Counted from the stretch's first letter, positions 8,035 to 17,046 are shown. The stretch: DNA of 64,000 nt from Pelotomaculum propionicicum (GCF_004369225.1 NZ_QFFZ01000003.1:62001-126000), one strand, 5' to 3'. The notes: a model not told the origin generated them from the sequence alone. Made by a program: numbers and translations.

Positions 8035-8733
8035 ATGCTCAAGAAAGAAGTTTTGTTGGTTTCTGAGCTTGCGGAGACCGACATCTTGCAGATGTATGAG
8101 CTTATGATCAAATATTACTCCAACCTTGACCCCGACATATTCCGGAATGATCTTAAAGAAAAGAGCCAGGTATTGTTGTTCAGGGATGATGACGGAACAA
8201 TTGCAGGGTTTACCAGCAGCATGATCATTCGACTTAATATTGAAGGTGTAGTTGCCAAGCTGTTGTATTCAGGTGATACCGTTATGGACCGGAGATATTG
8301 GAATTGGAGTCATCTCCAAAACAACTGGTTCAACTATATCTCATCACTCCCGGAGTTTAAGGAAGGCGACTTTTACTGGATATTACTTTCCAAGGGATAC
8401 AGGACTTACCGGTACCTGCCTTTTTATTTCAATCTATTCTGGCCCCGGTACGACGCTCCCACGCCTCCGTTTGTCAGGGCGTTGATTGAAGGTTTTGCGA
8501 ACCTGAAGTTTCCTGACGAGTTTGACCCCGCAAACGGCATAATCCGTTCCGTCTGGGATTATGTCAAACCGGGAGTGGCTGATATAAAAAAGAGACATTT
8601 GCGGGATCCCCATATCGAGTATTTCTCGAGAGTGAATCCGGGTTACATACGCGGGGATGAACTGGTTTGCGTGGCTGAATTAAGTCACCGGGGGATTAAG
8701 GAATCTACACATAAATACTTTGTTCAGAGCTGA
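8035..8733 (+). CDS. GNAT-like protein of unknown function
   Basis: 232 residues, soluble. The N-terminal half has the feel of a GNAT acyltransferase fold (VLLFRDDDGTIAGFTSS as a central beta hairpin, then KLLYSGDTVMDRRY), but I see no clear acetyl-CoA loop. The C-terminal half is not recognised; it contains many aromatic residues (FYFNLFWPRY). The ATG follows AAGGAGAG at about 6 bp. It lies 27 bp after the Nramp remnant and 43 bp before the transporter-HEAT gene. An acyltransferase acting on the peptide product is possible but unsupported. Confidence 0.6.
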   Translation: MLKKEVLLVSELAETDILQMYELMIKYYSNLDPDIFRNDLKEKSQVLLFRDDDGTIAGFTSSMIIRLNIEGVVAKLLYSGDTVMDRRYWNWSHLQNNWFNYISSLPEFKEGDFYWILLSKGYRTYRYLPFYFNLFWPRYDAPTPPFVRALIEGFANLKFPDEFDPANGIIRSVWDYVKPGVADIKKRHLRDPHIEYFSRVNPGYIRGDELVCVAELSHRGIKESTHKYFVQS

Positions 8734-8776
8734 TTTCGCCTGATATCAACTGCCTAGATTTTTGCTGGAGATAATG

Positions 8777-11700
8777 ATGACCAAAATTATGCAATTTTTG
8801 TCCCTGCAGGGTAACGATGTTCCCAAGCTATTGGTAACGGCTCCCTTGTTTCTGGCCCTGGGTATGGGAGAGGTCATGGGCCTTAGCGCGGCTATGTCCA
8901 TTTTCAACGTGCGGTACGGGGTAGAGCATTTACCCGCAATGTATGTGCTGGAAGCACTGGTTTTACTGCTTACCTCCGGCTTGATTGCACATTTTTCAGG
9001 TGTCTGGGCCAAGTCTGCCTTTGTCAAACGCGCTTATGCCACTATGGGGTTGCTGGTTTTGACCAATGCAATTTTCTTAGCGACCGCCCGGTGGGGCAGC
9101 TTTGCCTCGCCCCTCTTATTTTATCCGTTTCTGCTGGTGACAACCACGGTAATATATTTTCAGATGGCTCCCCTGATCTGGCTAACAGCCACGGATATAT
9201 CGACAACTCAGCAGGCCAGGCGGCTGTTTCCCCTTCTCTCCGGTTGCTATACTACCGGGTGTATCCTATCCGGCGCGGCAGCCCACTGGCTGGCGCCCCT
9301 GGGAACAGAAATCATCTATTTGTTGTGGGCGGTCATCCTGGGCGGGGGTTTCCTGTCCTTGCGGGAATGTTCACGGCGCTATCTGGTTCCCCTGGAATCT
9401 TCGCCGGAGGAAGAGGCTTTAAGTCTGGGAGACAGCCTCCGGTATCTCATTAAATCTCCCTTTTTGAGCCGGCTGCTGGTTTTGTTGACCGGTCTTATGC
9501 TCCTGTACTCCCTGATGGATTACCAGTACAATACCGTCGCCGAATCTCTTTTTCCGGATGAAAAACAACTCATGGCCTTCTTCGCCACCCTGATGGCTAT
9601 ATTTAATACCGTCGCCGTGGTGATTGAGGTGGGGCTGCTCAATAAACTCATGCACTGGCTGGGAGTAGGCTACATTCTGGTGGTCGTGCCAGCGGGGCTG
9701 GCTGTTTGTTTCTTGATTCCGGTTTCTCTTTTCGCCTTGAACCTGCCTTCGGGTGGTGTTTTTATCAGCGTCGTTTTGACCCGCCTCTTAACCGATGTTC
9801 TGGGCGAGTCGTCCTGGCAACTAGGGTTCAAGGTTGTGCCGCCGAGGGAAAGGAGTAGTGTCCGTTTTTTAACGGGAGGGTTTTTTATCCTGTTCGGCAT
9901 GTTGGGAGGGGGCGCTTTAAGCCTGCTCCATGCCGCCGGGGCGGTTAGTCTGCCTGTGCTGTCAGCTGTGGGGGTTTTGCTCGGGGTGTTCCTGGTCTGG
10001 ATGGCCGGGCAGGTCCGGAACCTGTATATGAGAGGATTAATTGTGTCGGTAAATTACGGCTACTATGACGTATCTTCAAATGTTGATTCGGCGCTGGGCA
10101 GCCTGGTGAAGCCTGAAATTCTTGAGGCGATGTTAGGTTTCCTGCATCAACCCGATGACCGCAAACGGGGTTTGGCCGTTGAACTGCTGAGGCATAGCCC
10201 GGGTAAGACCAGATTGCCGGTAATGACCCGGCTGTTGGGAGACGCTTCTCAAAAAATACGGCTGGCGGCGCTGCAGTCATTCCCGGCTGCCGAAGCCGGG
10301 CCGCAAGACTGGCAACGGGTGTTGACCTGCGCCAGGGACCCTGATCCGGAATTGCGGGCGGAGGCTGTTTTATGTCTCGCAGGCGCCGGGCTGATCCGGG
10401 AGCAGGCCCGGTCCCGCTTATACGAGGCCCTGGATGATTTAGAGGTGAAGGTGGCCAGGGCCGCCCTTGTCGCCCTGCGCCGTTTGGACGGGCAATTGCC
10501 TCCGGGGAAAGCGGAGCAGGTCATTGGGCGTTGCCTGGCTTCCGGTCCGGAGGGTGAGGTATTGGCCTGTGCCGTCATTGGCGAGTGTAAATATGCGCAG
10601 TATGTCCCCTGGTTAACGTCAAAACTGGCGGAAGGGGAAGCGCCCCGCGCGCGAACGGCGGCGGCCGCCGCCCTGGGACAGCTCGCTTGCGCCGGTGCGA
10701 TTCCCGCTATGCTTGCCCGGTACCCGACGGCCGATCTGGAGTATCGCGCCGCCGTGGAAAAGGCTCTGCGGGATATGGGCCGGGCCGCTCTACCGGTTCT
10801 GATTGAGCAGTTGCGTAAAAATCCGCCTTCCTCTACCTGGAAGGTATTGATAAAAACTCTGCAGGACTTTTTGTTCGACCGGGATAATCAAAAGCTGGCG
10901 CTTAATGAATGCAAAACCCGGGTCGAGCAGGTCCAGTCGATGCTGTCCCTGGTACCTGCTTTACGTCAAATGGGGACCCACGATTTAGCTGAGCTGGCCG
11001 GGCGGCGCATCAAGGAAATAGAGGCGGAAGTGCTGGAGGCTTCCTGGCTGGTCCTGGCCGGGCTCAGTTCGGAAAGCTCCATAAATGTTTTACGCAAGGC
11101 CCTGCGGGAGGAGAATGAGGAGAAAAGAGACAACGCTTTGGCGATATTGACCGAAGGGATAGGCGACCGGAGTCTCTCCCAGGCTCTGGCGTGGTATCTC
11201 ACGTCCGTGCTCAGTTTGGATGGAGAAGATCCGCGCCCCGACGCTTTGCGGGCCAGGGCCGCCGCTAAAGCTGATTACTGGCTCCAGGAGATCTGGGTTG
11301 CCGCCGAACGAAGAAGGGAGCGTAAAGATATGGAAACCGCGCGTGATTTTGAACTGTTGGACCGGGTGCTGTTATTAAAGGAAACACCCCTTTTCGCCGG
11401 CCTTTCTGTTGAGGAACTGGGGCTGATCGCCAGCATTGCCAGAGTGGAAACCTGGCCGGACGGCAGTTTCCTGTTGACGGAGGGCAGGCAAAACCAAACC
11501 GTTTATATCCTGCTTGCCGGCCACATCGAGATCAGCGCCCGATCCCAGTCGGGGCGTGAAGGCACCATCGGGGTCATGGGGACCAAAGAGCTCATCGGCG
11601 ATACAAGTGCTTTCGACGAGTCTCCTTCACCGGTAAGCGCCCAGGTTATCCTGGGCGATGCCGTGGTGTTGGCCCTTGAGGGCCGGGAGTTGGCGCGCCT

Positions 11701-11794
11701 CTGCCGGTTATACCCTGAAATCGGGATCGGCCTTATACGGTCTATTAGCGCCCGGGTGCGCAGGCTTGAGCAAATGTTGATTTTAGCCGGTTGA
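8777..11794 (+). CDS. Nucleotide-transporter-like membrane protein with HEAT repeats and cNMP-binding domain
   Basis: 1005 residues in three parts. Residues 1-420 form about 12 membrane segments resembling the Npt/Tlc ADP-ATP translocase branch of the MFS fold (RLLTDVLGESSWQLGFK, VPPRERSSVRF). Residues about 440-830 are alpha-helical HEAT/PBS-lyase-like repeats (RLAALQSFPA, LRAEAVLCLAG, ARTAAAAALGQL). Residues about 865-1005 form a Crp-like cyclic-nucleotide-binding domain (LFAGLSVEEL, VYILLAGHIEI, LIGDTSAFDE). Such fusions are found in cyanobacteria and some Clostridia; their substrates are not known to me. The second of two adjacent ATGs (8777) has GGAG 6 bp upstream and was chosen. A precursor cassette begins eight bases after its stop. 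Confidence 0.8.
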   Translation: MTKIMQFLSLQGNDVPKLLVTAPLFLALGMGEVMGLSAAMSIFNVRYGVEHLPAMYVLEALVLLLTSGLIAHFSGVWAKSAFVKRAYATMGLLVLTNAIFLATARWGSFASPLLFYPFLLVTTTVIYFQMAPLIWLTATDISTTQQARRLFPLLSGCYTTGCILSGAAAHWLAPLGTEIIYLLWAVILGGGFLSLRECSRRYLVPLESSPEEEALSLGDSLRYLIKSPFLSRLLVLLTGLMLLYSLMDYQYNTVAESLFPDEKQLMAFFATLMAIFNTVAVVIEVGLLNKLMHWLGVGYILVVVPAGLAVCFLIPVSLFALNLPSGGVFISVVLTRLLTDVLGESSWQLGFKVVPPRERSSVRFLTGGFFILFGMLGGGALSLLHAAGAVSLPVLSAVGVLLGVFLVWMAGQVRNLYMRGLIVSVNYGYYDVSSNVDSALGSLVKPEILEAMLGFLHQPDDRKRGLAVELLRHSPGKTRLPVMTRLLGDASQKIRLAALQSFPAAEAGPQDWQRVLTCARDPDPELRAEAVLCLAGAGLIREQARSRLYEALDDLEVKVARAALVALRRLDGQLPPGKAEQVIGRCLASGPEGEVLACAVIGECKYAQYVPWLTSKLAEGEAPRARTAAAAALGQLACAGAIPAMLARYPTADLEYRAAVEKALRDMGRAALPVLIEQLRKNPPSSTWKVLIKTLQDFLFDRDNQKLALNECKTRVEQVQSMLSLVPALRQMGTHDLAELAGRRIKEIEAEVLEASWLVLAGLSSESSINVLRKALREENEEKRDNALAILTEGIGDRSLSQALAWYLTSVLSLDGEDPRPDALRARAAAKADYWLQEIWVAAERRRERKDMETARDFELLDRVLLLKETPLFAGLSVEELGLIASIARVETWPDGSFLLTEGRQNQTVYILLAGHIEISARSQSGREGTIGVMGTKELIGDTSAFDESPSPVSAQVILGDAVVLALEGRELARLCRLYPEIGIGLIRSISARVRRLEQMLILAG

Positions 11795-11801
11795 TCCTGT
11801 T

Positions 11802-11907
11802 GCTTTGTGTAATAAAAAACCAGCCGCAACGTATTAACATACAGTAAGCCAAAGCGAGCCGGGATGGTCGAACCGGGCCAGGTTTAAAGAACAGGGAGGC
11901 AAATAAA
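11802..11907 (+). promoter_or_regulatory. Conserved 5' leader of NHLP gene, copy 3
   Basis: This is nearly identical to 2605-2710, including CGTATTAACATAC, TAAGCCAAAGCGAGCCGGGA and the ribosome site GGGAGG. Similarity begins abruptly eight bases after the preceding stop codon, so the duplicated cassette carries its own leader but not the TTAAGG promoter seen before copy 1. Confidence 0.5.
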
Positions 11908-12204
11908 ATGAATGGAAACGAAAAGAAACCCGTGACCCGCAAAGAGTTGAAGGAACAAATCATCAAGAAAGCGCAAGTAGACCAGGAATTCAAGAAAGCA
12001 TTGGTCGAGAATCCAAAAGGGGCCCTTGGACGATTGGGTGTCCAACTTCCCGCAGAAGTCGAGGTCAAAGTCGTTGAAGAATCGCCTGAGGTAGTATACC
12101 TGGTGCTGCCGGTCAATCCCGGCGAGTTGACTGATGAACAGTTGGACGGCGTGGCTGGGGGCGACACTTATAGTTGCTTCTGTTATAAGAAAATTCATAG
12201 CTAA
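11908..12204 (+). CDS. NHLP-leader peptide natural-product precursor, copy 3
   Basis: A 98-residue precursor: an 85-residue leader ending LTDEQLDGVAGG and a 13-residue core DTYSCFCYKKIHS with two Cys in a CxC arrangement. The leader differs from copy 1 at only a few positions, and the DNA is also close to identical, so the two arose by a recent duplication in which only the core was exchanged. The SPASM maturase begins about 160 bp downstream. With two Cys flanking Phe, this is the precursor that best suits a thioether-forming radical SAM enzyme, though that is inference. Confidence 0.9.
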   Translation: MNGNEKKPVTRKELKEQIIKKAQVDQEFKKALVENPKGALGRLGVQLPAEVEVKVVEESPEVVYLVLPVNPGELTDEQLDGVAGGDTYSCFCYKKIHS

Positions 12205-12333
12205 AGGCAGGGTAATGTGTAAACAACATAAGCAAGGGGACGGTTCTCTTGCTTCCTCTTTGCAATAATCATGATCCAGCTATCGCCTTAGAATTTGTTG
12301 TCCGGTTGGCTGAAACGAAAGTATCCATAGTGT
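12205..12333 (+). repeat. Conserved 3' flank of NHLP cassette, copy 3
   Basis: This stretch matches 3062-3241: GGCAGGGTAATGTGTAA, then a hairpin AAGCAAGGGGACGG-TTC-TCTTGCTT (12230-12256), then TTAGAATTTGTTGTCCGG and CCATAG. The hairpin lacks a good U-tract on the plus strand, so termination is uncertain. Part of it (from the hairpin to TTGCAATAATCATGA) recurs at 15821-15864. Confidence 0.6.
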
Positions 12334-12365
12334 ATTACTACGCATTTAAGGAGCTGTAATAATAA

Positions 12366-13733
12366 GTGAAACCATCCATGTATAACTTTATCTGGCCCGC
12401 GGACGACCCGGCGAAGGTAATGGTCTTCAACAGCCTCACCACCGCCCTGGCCGAAGTGAAGAAGACCCACCTGGATTTGCTGGACCTTCCCCGGTTCGAT
12501 TACGACACCCTGCCTGACCCTGCCAGGCGCTTTGCCGATGCGCTGAAGCAGGGGGGCTTCGTCCTGGACGACGAGGCCGACGAGCTGAAAATACTGAAGT
12601 TTGCCTATAACAGCAACAAATACGACCGGCTGGGAATCGGCTTTACCGTCGCCCCCACCCTGCGCTGCAACTTCGCCTGCGCCTACTGCTACGAACAGGC
12701 GGGGGAAAACGAAAAGCGGGACGGGCAAAACGCCTTCATGCCGGAGAACGTGCGGGAAGAATTGCTGAGGTTCATCGAGCAGGCGGCCAAAACGGTAAAA
12801 GGCGTTCATATTACCTGGTACGGCGGGGAGCCGCTTTTAGGCCAAGAGATCATCTTTGATCTGTCACAGAAAATAATCGCAGTCATCGAGGAGAACAAGA
12901 TTAGCTACTCCGCCGGGATGATCACCAACGGCTACCTGCTCGCTGAAGACCCGGACCTGGTGCGGAAGCTGAATGACAGCCGGATTAATTCTTTCCAGAT
13001 CACCCTCGACGGGCCGCCTGATGTACATAACAGCCGCCGGATGCTCAGAGGCGGCAACGGCCCCACCTTCGACCGGGTTCTGGAAGGCGTCAAGCTCCTG
13101 GCTGCCAATGAGATGGAAGTAAGCTTGCGCATCAACGTGGACCGCTCCAACATGGAAAACGCGTTAAAAGTTCTGGATATCCTGGAGGAAAACAACCTGA
13201 AAGACATCTCCATTCACCTGGGCCACGTTGCGGCCGACACGGAGGGCTGCAAGTCCATCGAAAGCTCCTGCGCAAGCATGGAAGAGTTCACCGCGTTGAA
13301 CCAGACCTTCCGCGAGACCTTGCGACAAAGAGGCTTCAAGGAAGGCCAAACGCCCCACTACCCCAGGATCGCCCACGCCTGCGGGGCCAACCGGATGAAC
13401 GCCTTCGTGCTCGACCCGGACGGCGACATGTACAAGTGCTGGTCCGAGATCGGCGACAAGCCGGCCCGCATCGGCAATATTGCCGGGTTCAGGCAACGGG
13501 GCAAAAGTGAACGGATGCGCGAAATCCGCTGGCTCACCTGGGAGCCCTTCGAGTACGCGGACTGCCTGGCCTGCAAGGTGCTGCCCATCTGCATGGGAGG
13601 CTGCGGCTACCGGGCCATGTTCGTCAGCAAAGACAGGCCGGCCTGCGTGGAGTGGAAATACAGCCTGGAGCATTACGTCCAGGCGCGCTACCGGCGGGAA
13701 AAGAATCTGAAAACAGAGCCAAAAAAATCTTAG
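12366..13733 (+). CDS. Radical SAM/SPASM peptide maturase
   Basis: 455 residues. The radical SAM cluster motif is CNFACAYC (about residues 100-107), with WYGGEPLL and TLDGPPDVHNSRR as further family motifs. A C-terminal SPASM region has cysteines in YKCWSE, CLACKVLPICMGGCGYR and PACVEWK, enough for two auxiliary Fe-S clusters. Enzymes of this group modify ribosomal peptides, for example by sulfur-to-carbon or carbon-carbon crosslinks. The GTG start follows AAGGAG at 12 bp; an ATG four codons later is an alternative. It is the sole maturase near three NHLP precursors, which makes them its likely substrates. The exact chemistry cannot be read from the sequence. Confidence 0.88.
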   Translation: MKPSMYNFIWPADDPAKVMVFNSLTTALAEVKKTHLDLLDLPRFDYDTLPDPARRFADALKQGGFVLDDEADELKILKFAYNSNKYDRLGIGFTVAPTLRCNFACAYCYEQAGENEKRDGQNAFMPENVREELLRFIEQAAKTVKGVHITWYGGEPLLGQEIIFDLSQKIIAVIEENKISYSAGMITNGYLLAEDPDLVRKLNDSRINSFQITLDGPPDVHNSRRMLRGGNGPTFDRVLEGVKLLAANEMEVSLRINVDRSNMENALKVLDILEENNLKDISIHLGHVAADTEGCKSIESSCASMEEFTALNQTFRETLRQRGFKEGQTPHYPRIAHACGANRMNAFVLDPDGDMYKCWSEIGDKPARIGNIAGFRQRGKSERMREIRWLTWEPFEYADCLACKVLPICMGGCGYRAMFVSKDRPACVEWKYSLEHYVQARYRREKNLKTEPKKS

Positions 13734-13856
13734 GTGATAGTTAAAATAAGTAAAAACAAAAAACGTGATGATGCAATATTGTAGACTTCAGGCTGTGATG
13801 CAAGGATGTCTGGATTTTTATGTGTGAAGTTATGAATCTTACGGGGAGATGAAATA

Positions 13857-15797
13857 GTGAGAATTTCTGTTGAAAAACTTGGATTTTTACATAAAACAGC
13901 ATTTGCCCGGTACAGGGGCGTAAAATCTTTTTTGTGGCTTACCGGCTTCTTGCTGGCGCTCTTTACCGCCCCTTTAAGCGCGGGGGCTTCCGGCGAGATT
14001 CCCGGCCTGGCGGATATCAGCCGGCCGGACCCCACCATCCAGCTGGACATCGAATTGGACCGGCTTGTCGGCAAAATGACCCTGGAGGAGAAAATAGGCC
14101 AGATGCTCATGATTTCCTTCAGGAAGTGGCAGGACCGGGACGTAACTGAAATCAACAGCGAAATCGCCGGGACCATCAAGAAGTATCATTTAGGCGGCGT
14201 AATCCTCTTTTGGGAAAATTTGGCAGGAGCCGGACAGGCGGCAAGGTTGGTGGATCAACTTCAAAGGGCTTCCGTAGATATCCCCCTTTTCATCGCCGCC
14301 GACCAGGAAGGCGGAAGAGTGGTCAGGCTGCAAACGGGCGCCGTCATGCCCGGCAATATGGCGCTGGGCGCCGCCGGCTCCACGGAAGACACGTACGAAG
14401 TGGGGAAAGCTATCGGAGAAGAATTGAACGCCCTGGGGATAAACGTGAATATGGCTCCCGTGGTTGACGTAAACATCAACCCGGACAACCCGGTCATCGG
14501 AATCCGGTCGTTCGGCTCCGACCCGCAGCTGGTGGCGGAACTTGGCGCGGCCTACATAAACGGGCTGCACGACGCCGGTGTCATCGCCACGGTAAAACAT
14601 TTTCCCGGCCACGGCGACACCGACGTCGATTCCCACCCCGGCCTGCCCTCCGTGCCCCACGATCTGGCCAGACTGAAAGCGGTGGAGTTAAAACCGTTTC
14701 AGCAGGCCTTTGATCAAAAAGTGGACATGGTCATGACCGCGCACGTCACATTTCCGGCCGTAGATAACACAAAGGCGATTTCCCAGAAAAACGGCAGTGA
14801 AATTTCCATACCGGCGACGCTGTCTCATAGGGTTCTCACGGATCTGGTCAGAAAAGAGATGGGGTTCGACGGGGTCATCATCACCGACGCCCTGGAAATG
14901 AAGGCCATAACGGATCATTTCGGGCCGCGGGAGGCAGTGCTCAGGGCGATCAAGGCCGGGGCGGACATCGCCTTGATGCCGGCGGACCTGGAGCAGGCTT
15001 GCAGCGGTCTGCTGGCGGCGGTGAGAAGCGGCGAGATACCGGAGTCCAGGATTGACGAATCAGTTAAAAGATTAATCCGTTTAAAACTGTCCGCAGGCAT
15101 GGTAAAGATTTCAGGCGGTAAATTTGTTCCGGGAGACAAAGTAACAGAAGACCTGGATGAAAGGATAAAAGCCGCCGAATCGGTGGTGGGCGGACCGGCC
15201 CACCGGGCGGTTGAAAAAAAAGCGGCGGAGGACGCGGTTACTTTGATCAAAAATGAGGGCAACATGCTGCCCTTTACCCTGGCGGACGGGGAAAATATCG
15301 TGCTTTTCGCGCCGTGGGACGACAGGCTTGACCTGATGACCCGTGAATTAAACCGGATCATCGCGGAAAAAGGCTTGCGCGAAGTAAAGGTAAAAGGTTT
15401 TGTTTATCAGGATCTCGTTTTTATGACGGAAGAACAAAAGCAGGCTGTGGACGCGGCGGATTATGTCGTGCTGGGCTCCTACAGTTACGATGTGGCCAGC
15501 AGGACTCCGGGCAAACACTGGCTGCCGGACTTTGCCTTGAGCCTGGCCCGCTATGCTCTATCAGCCGGGAAACCCCTCGCGGTCATGGCTATCAGGAACC
15601 CGTACGACATCATGTACATGCCCGGGGTAAAGGCTTATCTTGCCGTATACGGCGCGGCGGAGGGACCCAATATCCCGGCCGGCATAAGAGCAATTTTCGG
15701 GGAGGTGAATCCGAAAGGGAAATTACCGGTTTCGATTCCTAATGTGAGCGGTGAAAGGATTTTGTATGGAACAGGATACGGGCTTTCTTACGAGTAG
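13857..15797 (+). CDS. Exported GH3 beta-N-acetylhexosaminidase (NagZ-like)
   Basis: 646 residues with an N-terminal hydrophobic export signal (about residues 22-45, ending AGAS). The GH3 domain has ADQEGGRVVRL, the NagZ signature KHFPGHGDTDVDSHP and the nucleophile region VIITDALEMKAI. A C-terminal GH3_C domain follows (about 440-640). NagZ-type enzymes remove N-acetylglucosamine from peptidoglycan fragments or other glycans; this one acts outside the membrane. The GTG start follows GGGGAG at 8 bp. It lies about 120 bp after the SPASM gene on the same strand and could be part of the peptide locus (wall passage or deglycosylation) or a wall-recycling gene. Confidence 0.9.
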   Translation: MRISVEKLGFLHKTAFARYRGVKSFLWLTGFLLALFTAPLSAGASGEIPGLADISRPDPTIQLDIELDRLVGKMTLEEKIGQMLMISFRKWQDRDVTEINSEIAGTIKKYHLGGVILFWENLAGAGQAARLVDQLQRASVDIPLFIAADQEGGRVVRLQTGAVMPGNMALGAAGSTEDTYEVGKAIGEELNALGINVNMAPVVDVNINPDNPVIGIRSFGSDPQLVAELGAAYINGLHDAGVIATVKHFPGHGDTDVDSHPGLPSVPHDLARLKAVELKPFQQAFDQKVDMVMTAHVTFPAVDNTKAISQKNGSEISIPATLSHRVLTDLVRKEMGFDGVIITDALEMKAITDHFGPREAVLRAIKAGADIALMPADLEQACSGLLAAVRSGEIPESRIDESVKRLIRLKLSAGMVKISGGKFVPGDKVTEDLDERIKAAESVVGGPAHRAVEKKAAEDAVTLIKNEGNMLPFTLADGENIVLFAPWDDRLDLMTRELNRIIAEKGLREVKVKGFVYQDLVFMTEEQKQAVDAADYVVLGSYSYDVASRTPGKHWLPDFALSLARYALSAGKPLAVMAIRNPYDIMYMPGVKAYLAVYGAAEGPNIPAGIRAIFGEVNPKGKLPVSIPNVSGERILYGTGYGLSYE

Positions 15798-15803
15798 CCT
15801 GGG

Positions 15804-15847
15804 GAAGCAAGGGGACTGGAAGCAAGGGGACGGTTCTCTTGCTTCCC
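15804..15847. repeat. AAGCAAGGGGACGG palindromic repeat
   Basis: A partial and a complete copy in tandem. GGAAGCAAGGGGACGG folds back on TTCTCTTGCTTCC. Other copies lie near 3141, at 12230, 26413 and 62983. It follows the GH3 stop codon directly and may also act as a weak terminator. Confidence 0.6.
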
Positions 15848-15861
15848 CCCTTGCAATAATC

Positions 15862-16062
15862 ATGAAACCCTCCACCTATACCTGCGAGAATAAATTCAGC
15901 GACAGGGGAGACATCGCCGCTTACGCGGTAAACAGCCTGGCCACCCTGGTCAAGGAAAGGCTGAACGCCGGCTCCGGGGACAAGCTGAACCTCCGCGCCA
16001 ACACCACCAGGGCGGAAGCGGCTGTGTTCCTGTACAGGGTTTACAATAAATACCCCGGATAA
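15862..16062 (+). pseudogene. S-layer homology (SLH) domain fragment
   Basis: 66 codons with the SLH consensus: KFSDRGDIAAYAV near the start and TTRAEAAVFLYR near the end, followed by a stop. One SLH domain alone, without signal peptide or further domains, cannot anchor anything. The open frame runs back into the palindromic repeat, so this is most likely the last piece of a lost surface protein. Confidence 0.65.
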
Positions 16063-16191
16063 TCTTACGGACAAAAGCAAAATATGATTCAATTCCTATG
16101 AGGCAGCAATATTGGATTGCGGCCTTAAAAAATTTTACCTTGCCCAAACAGCGGTCAATATAACAAGAACGGTGATAAGGACGGTGGCGAG

Positions 16192-16398
16192 ATGACGGAA
16201 ATGATTTTGCTCTTGCCGAGATTTTTCTGTGAATCGAATCCGGAAGAACGGGAGCTGGGAATCAAAATGGGGCTACGGCTGCTGACAGTCTATTTCTAGC
16301 AAAATGTAACCACCGAAAAGTTCGAGGACTTAGACGGAGAACGGTGGATTATTTTAGGTGACGAAATCCTCACCTTTTTTCCAGAAATTATGGTATAA
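16192..16398 (+). pseudogene. Short hypothetical frame interrupted by in-frame TAG
   Basis: A 68-codon frame with ATG at 16192 reads 35 residues (LLLPRFFCESNPEERELG), meets TAG at 16297, and continues in frame for 32 more protein-like codons (FEDLDGERWIILGDE) to TAA. I do not recognise it. A decayed small gene is the simplest view. It precedes a nucleotidyltransferase gene in a region full of fragments. Confidence 0.35.
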
Positions 16399-16468
16399 TG
16401 ATTATAACTAAGATAGGTGGTAATACTGAAGCTATCGGGATATACTGAAAACAGATGGGGGTACCGAT

Positions 16469-16792
16469 ATGGAAAAACGGATCAGGGATGAGTTGAACAT
16501 CCTCAAAGATATCATAGTGGATACCGTTCCCGTGGAGCAGATATTCCTGTTCGGCTCCTATATAAACGGCACACCACATGCTGATTCAGACCTGGATATT
16601 TATGTGGTGATACCGGAGAATACAGATATTCGAGAAATTGATGCAATGAAGTTGATCCACAGAGCGATTCGGGATAAAAAAACAATGCCTGTGGATGTGA
16701 TCGTCAGCAAAAGAAATAAGTTTAATCAACGCAAATCCACCCCTACCATTGAGCGACAAATTGCGCAAGAGGGATTATTGCTGTATGGATAA
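16469..16792 (+). CDS. MNT-type minimal nucleotidyltransferase (antitoxin-like)
   Basis: 107 residues with the complete pol-beta-like nucleotidyltransferase signature: FLFGSYINGTPHADSDLDIYV (about residues 26-46) and a third acidic residue in MPVDVIV. In MNT-HEPN pairs this protein modifies and silences the HEPN toxin. Here the HEPN partner overlapping its stop is broken, so it is now an orphan. The gene itself is intact. Confidence 0.8.
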   Translation: MEKRIRDELNILKDIIVDTVPVEQIFLFGSYINGTPHADSDLDIYVVIPENTDIREIDAMKLIHRAIRDKKTMPVDVIVSKRNKFNQRKSTPTIERQIAQEGLLLYG

Positions 16793-16904
16793 CCATACAC
16801 GCGCACAGGAATGGCAAAGACTTGCGGAAATGGAGGTTCTCCAAGGGATTAATCGGAAGTTTTGCGCCAAATGCCACTACATGATCAGTGAGAGCAATAC
16901 CTGA
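16785..16904 (+). pseudogene. HEPN-domain fragment
   Basis: ATG at 16785 overlaps the nucleotidyltransferase stop (ATGGATAA), the usual coupling in MNT-HEPN pairs. The first 16 residues (MDNHTRAQEWQRLAEM) fit a HEPN N-terminus. After that the sequence no longer resembles the family and stops at residue 38, so the RNase domain is lost. Confidence 0.55.
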
Positions 16905-17046
16905 TCAATAAGAGTAAAGTCTGTTAATTATACTAAGTGGCGCAAAATTTTTGATTGCCTGAGAAGATGGAAGTCGCAGAACTTTGTGATGGTTAAGTGA
17001 GAAGATATAAATAAAGTTTTTGTTACAGAATGAAATCGCAAGTTGA

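Noticed and set aside
16297-16299. TAG as pyrrolysine codon
   Set aside because: The surrounding frame has no homology to methylamine methyltransferases and lies in a region of decayed genes.
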